From: Tritrichomonas foetus
Lineage: Eukaryota; Parabasalia; Tritrichomonadida; Tritrichomonadidae
Direction: 5' to 3'
DNA: 64,000 bases
NCBI GenBank assembly: GCA_001839685.1
Contig: MLAK01000611.1
Coordinates: 16,697 to 80,696, forward strand
A program made the position numbers and the translations under genes. Shown here piece after piece: positions 19,577 through 28,470 of the stretch. Numbering within the stretch: the stretch's first letter is position 1; each line of letters starts with the position of its first letter. The notes beneath the pieces are model-generated. The model did no database searches. It was given only the letters and a program-made list of their open reading frames with translations, and had not been told where the DNA came from.

Positions 19577-21346
19577 ATGGAAGCACCAAAGCAAATTGCA
19601 TTCTTTAATAAGGATTCAATGAACAACAACAATGATCAAGCAGCATTCGTTCATCATATAAATGAACTGAAAGAATACTTGTCAAAAGCAGGAAACCATC
19701 CGGTCTTATTTGCATCAATTATTGGACCTTATCAAGTAGGAAAAAGTTCAACTTTGAAAAGAATTAGTGGAAATAAACATTATGAAACTGGAACAGGAAA
19801 TAATGAAAAAACAGAAGGAATCTTCATTGATGGTCCCTATCCAATTTCACAAATCAAAACCCGATTTAATCTCTCAGATGATCATTTTGGTCAATCATTT
19901 CACAGTAACAACATAAATGGACAAAATGATGATCTAGAACCATATCTGTATTTTCTCGACATCGAAGGATTTGGAGGATTTCGTTATGGTCGAAATACAC
20001 AATCCAATTCATTAATTTTTCAAAAGTTGGTTGTTCCATTTATTGGAATTAGTTCTATTGTTTTCTTTCAAGATACACCAAGAAGTAGTGATTCTTCTGT
20101 TCAAACATTTTTCAATGTTTTGTCACTATTAAATGCTGTATCACCAGAAAGTGACAAAAATAATAACGAAAATAGAGATAATGAAAGAAAACAAAATGAA
20201 TCTCAAAAATTAATCATGGTTTTGACACAATGTGATGAAAAGATGGTTCTTGAAAACGGTTATCAATTTGATTATTCCAAACCAACAATTGAAACATTAG
20301 ATATTAATCAAAATAATTTATATGAAGGATGGGCGAAACTTCGATTTGGTGATATTGAAATGCCAATTACAATTTCGCCTTTATTATTTTATGATAAAAA
20401 TATCAGAGAGCAATCTCATAATTTCAATGAATCATTTAAAGTTTTAGTTGAAAAAATGTTACAATCACTGAAAGAAATTATTGATTCTGACTATTTATTT
20501 ACAAAAGAACATGTTCTAGAAGTTTTTGAAACCATTACGAATGAATTATCGAAAGATGATTTATCATTTGCTATTGAAAATGCACGAAGAACACAATTTG
20601 AAATGCAAATTATTGAACGACTCCAATCATTAGAAAATCATATGAATAATTTCATTAAAGAATTCATTCGACATAATATCAAAGAAAATGAAATTCAATC
20701 CCCAAAAGAAATTGAAATTTTGAAAACAAGAACGAAAGAGGCAGCTATTCATGAAATGAAGAAGAAAATTTTATCACGTTTGTATAATACGCCAATTGTT
20801 AAAAAATATATGGAAAAATTAAATGAACTAATCGAGCAGGAATGGAAAGAAAAATATGATAATGTTATTTTTCGAAATAAAATCAATTATGTCAATCAAG
20901 CTTATGAGGATTCCATTCAATTTTATAAAAATATTCTTAATCAACAAAGAAATTCTTTAAATGATGTCAAATTCTATTTGAGAACAAAAGGAATAACTCA
21001 TCAAATCATCGAAAAAACTATTAGTGACACAATGAAACATTTTGAAACGAAATTCTACGAAATGGTTTTCCATCAAACATCATTGAGCATTGAAGAGAAA
21101 TTATCAAGTAAATCCAAACTTTCAACATGTATCAGTTCAGAAGTCACACAAATATATTTTGACTCTCGTCAGATGCTTACAGAGGTTTGGTATGAACACG
21201 AAAAAGAAAATAAAAATTTATTGGTAACAAGAATTTGGGTTGTTAGATGCACAAGATATCCTGAAGGTCATGTTGACCGTGTTAGAGTTGACAAAACTGC
21301 ATATGGTGGTCTCGGCAAATTGTTTGGAGAGATGTTTGGTTACTAA
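19577..21346 (+). CDS. Guanylate-binding-protein-like large GTPase
   Basis: From the ATG at 19577 (MEAPKQIAFF) the protein has 589 residues. The GTPase region carries a P-loop GPYQVGKSS (50-58), a switch TEGIF (79-83), a DIEGFGG G3 motif (128-134) and TQCD (217-220) as a G4-like motif. These, in this order and with the D-x-E-G form of G3, match the GBP/atlastin branch of the dynamin superfamily. Such proteins oligomerise on membranes on GTP binding. A helical, coiled-coil-rich region follows from about 290 to 560. The end RVRVDKTAYGGLGKLFGEMFGY is unlike the usual prenylated GBP tail. No membrane helix is evident. It is convergent with the ankyrin gene, with about 165 bases between the two stops. 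Role unknown; membrane remodelling is plausible. Confidence 0.8.
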   Translation: MEAPKQIAFFNKDSMNNNNDQAAFVHHINELKEYLSKAGNHPVLFASIIGPYQVGKSSTLKRISGNKHYETGTGNNEKTEGIFIDGPYPISQIKTRFNLSDDHFGQSFHSNNINGQNDDLEPYLYFLDIEGFGGFRYGRNTQSNSLIFQKLVVPFIGISSIVFFQDTPRSSDSSVQTFFNVLSLLNAVSPESDKNNNENRDNERKQNESQKLIMVLTQCDEKMVLENGYQFDYSKPTIETLDINQNNLYEGWAKLRFGDIEMPITISPLLFYDKNIREQSHNFNESFKVLVEKMLQSLKEIIDSDYLFTKEHVLEVFETITNELSKDDLSFAIENARRTQFEMQIIERLQSLENHMNNFIKEFIRHNIKENEIQSPKEIEILKTRTKEAAIHEMKKKILSRLYNTPIVKKYMEKLNELIEQEWKEKYDNVIFRNKINYVNQAYEDSIQFYKNILNQQRNSLNDVKFYLRTKGITHQIIEKTISDTMKHFETKFYEMVFHQTSLSIEEKLSSKSKLSTCISSEVTQIYFDSRQMLTEVWYEHEKENKNLLVTRIWVVRCTRYPEGHVDRVRVDKTAYGGLGKLFGEMFGY

Positions 21347-21511
21347 CCAAAAACTTACAAAAAGATACTTCACAAATTCAAATTTAATATATAAATTAAT
21401 TTTTCATCAAATTTTGGATACAGATACATATTTTTATTATTATTATATTTATTATTATTATAAAAAGAAAATAATGATATCGGATTTTATTATTATTTTG
21501 ATTACATTGTT

Positions 21512-23491
21512 TCAATTATTTATGAATGATTCTCTTTGCTGTTCAAAAATAGAATCAAATAATTCAACAACATCTCTGAATTCTTTTTCTACTGCATAAA
21601 ATACAGGACTATTTCCTTCTTTATCTTGTAAGTCATAATTAATTGAATCTAAGCTCATTAAGTGCTTGATAATTTCAAATCTTCTGTATTTCACAGCAAC
21701 ATGAAGTGGTGTATACATTTTATTTTTGGTTTGAACATTTACATTAATTTTTGGATGCGATGTTAACAATTTCACTATCTCTAATTCATCAATTTCAACA
21801 GCAAGATGAAGTGGTGTATAATCATATTTCGCACCACAATTCACATCAACCTCATCAAGAGCAATTAATGCTTTTACTGATTCATAATACCTTCTTTCAA
21901 CAGCAATATGAAGGGGTGTGTACATTAATTTGATCTCATGCATATTAAAGTTGATACTGTTATTAAATCTCTTATTGTTGGTTGTCTTTCCTCGTTTATT
22001 GCTTTCATTATTATCATTTTTATTCTGAATGTATTTTTGGATTCTATATATAGAATTAATAATTTCAATATTATCATTATATGCTGCAAAATGAAGTGCA
22101 GTAAAATAGTTTGTTTGGTGTCTCCATGGTTCAAAAAAATTCAACTTTCCAATAAATTCCAGAATTTCAGGACGATTTTGTTTAGCTGCTAAAAAGTAGC
22201 ATTGATAAGTATTTTTACTTTTAACAAAATTGATTGGATCAGCATGATATAGAAATTGAACAATGTCAAGCCTATCTGTATGAACTGCATAATATAAAGC
22301 AGAATAGTTTTCATCATTAATTGCATTCAACTTCAATTTCGAATAATTTGTAACTAAATATTCAGCTATTTCTAAATACCCACGGTTTATAACCATTACA
22401 AAAAGAGGACATCCACTTATTTTTATATTAATGGTTGAGTTTGTAATTAAAAAATCTTTATTGGTTTCAATTTCTTGATTTTGATTGATATTACCTAACT
22501 CATTTGAATTGTTTTCATCTAAATCTGATCCTTTTTCAAGTAAAGATAATAAAATTTTAACGTTATATGACATTGCAGCCTCTTGTAAATGACGTTTTGT
22601 AAAAGGAAGATTGTAATTTTCATGCAAATATTCAACAAGTTCATTTCTATGAAATTTAATTGCCACATTTAAACATTCTTTACCGAAAAAGAGACCCTTT
22701 TCTTCACATAAATGAATAATTTCTCCATTTCCACCTGCAATAGCATATGGAGTTAAATATTCATCGAAGTATGCGTCATTTATCCATAAAAACTTAAAAA
22801 TATTCAATGAACCAAAAAATGCGGCATATTCAATCATAGATGGCATATCATCTTCAGAATTTACAAAATCAAATCGCTCATATCTTGAATAGCGAAATCG
22901 TTTATTGAATCCAACATTTTTTTCACTAATATAAACAGAAAAAGCTTCACAGTTATCTTCTCGAATCAATTTAGCTATTTCATCTTCATTACATCCAATT
23001 TTTCGAAGTTTAATATGCTCTTCAATATTGGTGGATTCAAATAGTGGGATATTTTCGGGATACATTTTTAATAATGAATAATAAAAAAATTTGTCTCTGC
23101 TTATCTCTGGGAAAAAGTATTGAAAGAATGATTCTTTCTCACAAAGTTCATCACTAACATCTTTAAATTCAACAAAATTATTTTCAACTAGAAATAGAAT
23201 CATTTGCTTCTGCTCAAAAAAATGTAAAAGTTCGTATTTTCGGATTAATTTTTGAATGTTCTCTTTAAAGTATAGAATCAAAGTAAAGGCACAATCAAGT
23301 GAAATTCTATTGAATGTTACAAGTACATCAATGACGAGAAGAAATTGTCTCATTATTTTGGCATTGTCAATGATAGAATAAGATAAAAGATAATTAATTG
23401 CTTCATTGATTCTGTCATTTGATAAATCCAATAACTTCTCTTCCAGTTCTATCAAGGCGAGAAGTTCTTTTCTTGCTGATTCCTTGTCCAT
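21512..23491 (-). CDS. Ankyrin repeat protein of the trichomonad DUF3447 type
   Basis: The 659-residue protein starts at an ATG at 23491, preceded by TTCATTAATCTT, an initiator-like context. Residues 1-350 are all-helical with degenerate repeats, typical of the N-terminal part of DUF3447 ankyrin proteins that form a large family in Trichomonas. Residues about 350-640 contain clear ankyrin repeats, such as FTALHFAAYNDNIEIINSIY, YTPLHIAVERRYYESVKALI, YTPLHLAVEIDELEIVKLLT and YTPLHVAVKYRRFEIIKHLM. An Asn/Lys-rich insert interrupts one repeat near 495-515. These proteins bind partner proteins and have no catalytic part. ACAAAAAGTTT at 23544-23553 lies 53 bases upstream of the ATG. Confidence 0.9.
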   Translation of the reverse strand: MDKESARKELLALIELEEKLLDLSNDRINEAINYLLSYSIIDNAKIMRQFLLVIDVLVTFNRISLDCAFTLILYFKENIQKLIRKYELLHFFEQKQMILFLVENNFVEFKDVSDELCEKESFFQYFFPEISRDKFFYYSLLKMYPENIPLFESTNIEEHIKLRKIGCNEDEIAKLIREDNCEAFSVYISEKNVGFNKRFRYSRYERFDFVNSEDDMPSMIEYAAFFGSLNIFKFLWINDAYFDEYLTPYAIAGGNGEIIHLCEEKGLFFGKECLNVAIKFHRNELVEYLHENYNLPFTKRHLQEAAMSYNVKILLSLLEKGSDLDENNSNELGNINQNQEIETNKDFLITNSTINIKISGCPLFVMVINRGYLEIAEYLVTNYSKLKLNAINDENYSALYYAVHTDRLDIVQFLYHADPINFVKSKNTYQCYFLAAKQNRPEILEFIGKLNFFEPWRHQTNYFTALHFAAYNDNIEIINSIYRIQKYIQNKNDNNESNKRGKTTNNKRFNNSINFNMHEIKLMYTPLHIAVERRYYESVKALIALDEVDVNCGAKYDYTPLHLAVEIDELEIVKLLTSHPKINVNVQTKNKMYTPLHVAVKYRRFEIIKHLMSLDSINYDLQDKEGNSPVFYAVEKEFRDVVELFDSIFEQQRESFINN

Positions 23492-24745
23492 AAGATTAAT
23501 GAACTGATATCTTTTGAGTTATACAGAAATTCATACAACTTATACAAAAAGTTTGGAAAGTCGGGTTATTCAAAAATAATCATTAGTTAATGGATAAATT
23601 GTTAACTTGAAGTTATTTGTGACACTTATGGTCATTTACCATTTTTTTGTCCATAAGGATGCATGACCTACCTAAGCATATTTCTTTCCATTGAAATCAT
23701 GAATCGTGGAACTTTTTCAATGTGTATCGGTATTTCTGATGATCGATAGAACGCCCAAAATACGGCAGAGCACAAATGATATTCCCACGATATGGACGCG
23801 TCAACATATGATGAAAAAGGCAGGACTGGATTTTTATTGAGGCGAAAAGAACAAATCAAAACAAATTTGTCCTTAACTGCCATTTTTGACCTATACAGTA
23901 TTGAAGAATATTTAGCCTTTGCATTTCACCTCAACCCAACGACTGATATTGTGGTTTCTCTCCTTTTTTGACCTTCAAGTTCTCCATGTGACGATCAATT
24001 TTTACATATCAATTTTTCAATAGGCCAAATTTTGAAGAGAAAAATGGTCTTTCAAAGAAGATTTTTGTTTTTCCAAATTTCTCACTTCACCATTTTTGTC
24101 CATAAGAGCACTTTTCTTGGGCATAAAAGTGTCCATAAGCGGCACTTATATTAACTTGTATATTTATTCGATAACCATAAAATGGAAGTTTCCTGATTTC
24201 AAAGGAGCCATGCAGTCAACAACTTACTTCTATCTAAAAGTTAACTTAAACAGAAAGACACAGTAACGAGTCATTGTAGAAATGTATTTGTTGATTGTAC
24301 TACCTAATGTGAGTATGTTTTCAATGATGTCATTCAAAAAATAAAAAATTGAATAAGGGGAAAATTGACTAAATGATTTGAAAAAGAAATGATAAGATTC
24401 AGTAAAACCGCATATGATTCATCAAAGTATATCAAAGTAAAATGATCGATCGATGTCAACTTTTTCTAACAACTTAGTGAAAATTCCAATTCTATGAGGT
24501 TATCAGAAAATTGAATGAGCAACCGAATGCGATATATAGAATTGAAAACTTTTTGAAAAGTTTCTAAGAAACTTTTGAATTCAATTGTGAGATCATCTGA
24601 AAATGCAGCCTTTTGAAATTCACTCATTGATCATTCAATTGAATGTGAAAAATATAAATAGAATTGATATTTTAATAAGATCATTAGAGGAAGTATTTTG
24701 GCATTTCAGGATGCTCAATGTGACGAATAGTTTTTCCATGCTAAT
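23492..24745. other. Spacer with a GTCCATAAG repeat region
   Basis: The word GTCCATAAG recurs four times, the first overlapping the start of the ankyrin gene in reverse and then at about 23651, 24099 and 24132. Two of these share the longer context CCATTTTT(TT)GTCCATAAG. The sequence between, about 23650-23960, is less AT-rich and holds a 71-codon ATG frame on the minus strand (23668-23883) that I do not recognise. It may be a decayed gene or element. Beyond 24150 I see nothing. Confidence 0.45.
23544..23553. promoter_or_regulatory. CAAAAAGT-type motif upstream of the ankyrin gene
   Basis: ACAAAAAGTT 53 bases upstream of the ATG at 23491; variant of the recurrent motif. Role inferred. Confidence 0.3.
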
Positions 24746-25014
24746 GATTTAATAGATGTATACAAACTAACTAGCTCTAGATGTAGAAGACTATTGAGAG
24801 ATCTAAATGAATAATTGTTGATATTATTGTCATCTAAAAATTATTTAATTGTAATCCTATTAATAATATATAAATATTATAATTTAAAAATCAAGATACA
24901 GAGAAAACCAAATCCAAAAAAAAATTGTGAGAAAAAAATAAACCCCACAGAAATTTCTGAGAATTATTGAGATAAAAAGTGATTTTATAGCATTAATATC
25001 TTGATTATTTCTGA

Positions 25015-25320
25015 TCATAAATCGTGCTTTTTATTATCATATGACCCTCCATCGAAAATTATAATGTTTTCCAAAATACAAAAATGAAGTATAAAAAAAA
25101 ATATTAATAATTTTGATATAAAGAAAAAAAATTTAGGCATCAATGAGAAGATTACGAATGTTTTGCCATCTAAATGGCGAGTCATCAGAAAAGTCACTTG
25201 GCATCGAGTCTGGAAAAAAACATATTGGATTCCATTTTTCTTGATTTGGTCTTTCAATCGTTGTATCTGTATCCCTGCTTGAGAATGTGCTGTTGAGGAC
25301 TGCCAGTCTATTTTCTTCAT
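25015..25320 (-). CDS. Short ORF inside TIR element copy B, unknown
   Basis: ATG-started 101-residue frame, identical to that of copy A for about 75 residues and then extended by a frame change caused by one extra A in a run. No recognised domain. The first 55 residues, which do not depend on the A-run, are the part to search. Confidence 0.3.
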   Translation of the reverse strand: MKKIDWQSSTAHSQAGIQIQRLKDQIKKNGIQYVFFQTRCQVTFLMTRHLDGKTFVIFSLMPKFFFFISKLLIFFFILHFCILENIIIFDGGSYDNKKHDL

Positions 25321-25422
25321 ATACTAAAATTTTATGACAGAAAAGATTTCAATACATTCTTATTTGTCAAATGGAAATTGAATTAATTCAACATCACTGA
25401 GTTAAAACTATCAAAATTTTCG

Positions 25423-25442
25423 CGATTTTTAATTAAAAATCG
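25423..25442. repeat. Perfect 20-bp palindrome in TIR element copy B
   Basis: CGATTTTTAATTAAAAATCG, identical to 15303-15322. Confidence 0.9.
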
Positions 25443-25858
25443 ATAGAAGAAGTGTAAATAGAATTATGGGAAGCAGTATTATAATCTTTGTGATTCTTGG
25501 AAAAAAAGCTTCTCACAATTTTTTTTTAGGCTTCCTCCAAAATCGCTCTTTTTTCGGTTTAATTGTTGCAAAATTTCAAAACTATGAATAAATATGGCTC
25601 ATAACTATAAAATATAGATTTAACAATTGACTGAAAGCTGTTCACCCGAAAACTGAAACAATAGCTTCTTCAGAATCATTTTCGAAATATTTTTGAATTC
25701 GGCCATTTGCGAAGTTTGCGATAAGGGAAATTTTCGTCATTCTTTTAGCTATTTGGGTTTTGATTTTTGACTGATGGTATTAAGTAATACTGATGATAAG
25801 GATCATTTTAGTGATTTCGTACGTTAAGACTATTTGGTTTGTATACATCTGATTTAAT

Positions 25859-26441
25859 TGAATATTTGATTAGTTTATATAGATTGAATAATATATCAAA
25901 AGTAAATTGAATGATTCAATTAAATCAATTCTTTCAATGTTTTGACCAAGACCAAAAATATTGGTAATTTTCATTTTTTATGAGTGGATATTCAAATAAT
26001 CAGTATAAAATATATTATTGGTAGTTTGCATCAAATCATCAAGTATACTATTATTTTCAGATTCAGAGTTTCCAGTAAAAGATGGTTAATTGAGACATCT
26101 TTGAAAATCAATTTGAAAAAGTTCACCAACATAGAAACATTTCTTAAGAAAAATCAATATTTTCAAAGAAAGTCAATTTATCCATCACTAAACGGGAAAC
26201 TCTGATTCAATAAATTGTGATTGAGTTCTTCTCAGTTTTAGAAGTAAGAAAATATTAACTATTTCAAAACCTTTATTATTATTATATATTTATGATAAAG
26301 TTAGAATATAACAGAGAGATTGTTACAATATTGAAACAGCAAAATTACCTCCAGTTGTCATTCCTCATAAAATTACTTTTGAGTAATTAATTGTAAAAAT
26401 TATTCAAAAAGTTAAAAACACAGAACTTTTCAAATAATCTT
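25859..26441. other. AT-rich spacer upstream of a kinase gene
   Basis: A 73-codon frame at 25984-26205 (plus) is not convincing. ATTCAAAAAGT at 26402-26412 is probably part of the kinase promoter. Confidence 0.5.
26402..26412. promoter_or_regulatory. ATTCAAAAAGT motif upstream of the CAMK-like kinase
   Basis: Perfect match to the recurrent word, 30 bases before the ATG at 26442 and 77 bases before the first codon of the kinase frame used here. Confidence 0.4.
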
Positions 26442-26488
26442 ATGAAAACTTCTTCTCAAAACCTTTTATCGGAAAACTATTTTCCAAG

Positions 26489-27877
26489 GTGGAAAATACT
26501 CACAACAAAACGAAGGGAAAACAGGTACATCACTATACATTCACCGAGATATTAGGTGCTGGTACATTCGGTGAAGTTTGGAAAGCTGTTGACAACATCA
26601 CTTCCAACTTTGTTGCGATCAAAGTCATTTCCAAAATCAAAAATTCATCAATCGAAGCTCAAACTCTGATTGCACGCGAAATCTCAATTCTTAAATCACT
26701 TGACCATGCGTTTATTGCCAAATTACTCGATCATATTGAAGATGATGTCAATCATTATTTAGTTATCGAATATTGTCAAAATGGCTCACTTTTGGATCTT
26801 GTGGTGTCTACATATGATTTGGATGAAAAGAAAAAGGACAAGAAGAATTCAAACAAGCACAATTCCCAAAAAGTTAAATCTCATCTCAACCAAAATTTTC
26901 AGGAAATAATCAAAAGAATATTCGCTCAAATCATTGCTGCCGTTTCTTACTTGCATGATAACATCAAAATTCTTCATCGCGACCTCAAGCTTGAGAATAT
27001 TATGCTTGATCAATTTTATAATGTTCGCATCATAGATTTCGGGCTAAGCGCCTTCACTTCTTCTTCTTCGGTTTGTGAAGACTCATCAGGCAAAGAATGC
27101 GACCAATATCGTGAATCTTTCGGCACGCTTTTATATTCGGCCCCAGAAGTCATCCGACGAGAAAAATATAATGAAAAAGTTGATATTTGGTCACTTGGTG
27201 TTCTTTTATATGCAATGGTTGCCGGGGAAATGCCTTTTTACAACCAGGATGAAATTCTCAATAAAAATGTCGATTTTCAAAAGATTGAATCTTTTCAAAA
27301 TCGAATCTCCCGTTTAAAAGAAGAGAGGAGTCGATCAAAACACCGAAAGAAGTCATATCGTTCACTTCATTCTGAAATCAATCAAACTTTTGTCATCTCC
27401 GATGCATTGAAGGACATCATTTCCAAGATGCTTGACAAAAACAGTGAAACTCGTGCATCCATTGACGATATAATCAACCATCCATGGTTTCCATCTTTTG
27501 AATATAAGCAAATAATGAATTATATCAATAGTCAAGCCACAATTGATGACATTGATTTTGAAGTCGATCAAGCCATCATTCAACAAATAGAAAATTATGG
27601 ATTTGACTGCGAATCCCTTTCACAAAATTTGTTTTTACACGAAAATGATGAAGTAACTTCGCTTTACTTCCAATTAAGTAGAAACAAAGATGCTCAAATT
27701 ATGGGAAACAAATTTTCGTCAATTTTACATATAATTAATGAAAATGGTCATGTGTATAAAGATCAACCTAAAGAAATAAAAAGAAGGACAAAACACTTCT
27801 CGCTTATCATGTACAAAGGAAAAAAGAATCAAAATGAAAATAAAAATGAGAATCAAATAGAAAAAAATTATATATAG
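26489..27877 (+). CDS. CAMK/AMPK-like serine/threonine kinase, start unresolved
   Basis: The frame gives about 462 residues with a complete kinase domain: GAGTFGEVW loop (23-31), AIKVI with Lys45, HRDLKLEN (163-170), DFG (183-185), APE (218-220) and DIWSLGVLLYAMVAGEMPF. HRDLKLEN and the last motif point to the CAMKL/AMPK group. A basic Lys/Asn-rich insert lies at about 107-135. A C-terminal region with IIQQIENYGFD could be a UBA-like segment as in AMPK/MARK kinases. The frame has no ATG upstream of the domain: 26489 is GTG, and the first stop upstream is the TAA at 26435-26437. The nearest ATG, at 26442, is in another frame and would reach the kinase only by a frameshift or a short intron. 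Start coordinates are therefore provisional. Confidence 0.85.
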   Translation: MENTHNKTKGKQVHHYTFTEILGAGTFGEVWKAVDNITSNFVAIKVISKIKNSSIEAQTLIAREISILKSLDHAFIAKLLDHIEDDVNHYLVIEYCQNGSLLDLVVSTYDLDEKKKDKKNSNKHNSQKVKSHLNQNFQEIIKRIFAQIIAAVSYLHDNIKILHRDLKLENIMLDQFYNVRIIDFGLSAFTSSSSVCEDSSGKECDQYRESFGTLLYSAPEVIRREKYNEKVDIWSLGVLLYAMVAGEMPFYNQDEILNKNVDFQKIESFQNRISRLKEERSRSKHRKKSYRSLHSEINQTFVISDALKDIISKMLDKNSETRASIDDIINHPWFPSFEYKQIMNYINSQATIDDIDFEVDQAIIQQIENYGFDCESLSQNLFLHENDEVTSLYFQLSRNKDAQIMGNKFSSILHIINENGHVYKDQPKEIKRRTKHFSLIMYKGKKNQNENKNENQIEKNYI

Positions 27878-28375
27878 AAATATGAATGAATTAAGAAAAA
27901 TATATCATGAAATGTTTTTTAATACCATGAATTATTTAATACTATCTGTTGCTATTATATTTTATAAACTATCCCTTTTTATGAACTTCTCCTTTTTGAT
28001 ATTCATTTTAATGCAAGATTGAAGGATTTTTTGATGTATTATTGTTTCAATTATTATTTCAACGTAAGTAGAATAATATACCGATTGTGATGTGAAGTAT
28101 GGTGATGCGATATGAATTGGAGCAGAGCAAAACGATTCGGGAACTACAAAGCGACATAGATCAACCAAAAGGTTCATACAAATTCTGTAGATAATTAATA
28201 TTCATAGATAAAAGCGTGAATACATAGATTAAAAAAAAAATAATTTACATTTAGTTATAGATCAAAATCAATTCAAAAAAACAAACTCTCTTACAAATAT
28301 ATCTTCTCTATATAATTCATCATTAAACAAACTATTTTCTTTACATTAAAAACTTTTTATATGGTAATACATACA

Positions 28376-28378
<3 letters not shown>
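27878..28378. other. AT-rich spacer
   Basis: Holds only a 71-codon ATG frame on minus (27962-28177) with no recognised similarity. I see no RNA gene. Confidence 0.4.

Positions 28379-28418
<40 letters not shown>
28379..28418 (-). repeat. Run of 40 T (poly-A on the minus strand)
   Basis: An uninterrupted run of 40 T. Read on the minus strand it is a 40-base A tract about 50 bases after the stop of the VPS9-like gene, the position expected for a retained poly(A) tail. It may equally be a simple homopolymer. Confidence 0.9.
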
Positions 28419-28419
<1 letters not shown>

Positions 28420-28470
28420 ATAGAACAAAAGAATTCATTTAATATTTTGGAATTTTTTGTTTCTTCTCTC

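Larger units (their letters stand above)
24754..25850. mobile_element. TIR transposon, copy B (1097 bp, 8-bp target duplication)
   Basis: Same element and orientation as 14637-15732, with identical 14-base ends. It is flanked by a different perfect 8-bp duplication, GATTTAAT (24746-24753 and 25851-25858), which shows an independent insertion. The very high identity of the two copies suggests recent movement. It contains the same short minus-strand frame and the same internal 20-bp palindrome. Confidence 0.93.

Noticed and set aside
14637..25850. The two 1.1-kb copies as a segmental duplication
   Set aside because: Similarity stops exactly at the inverted ends, and each copy has a different 8-bp duplication, so they are separate insertions.
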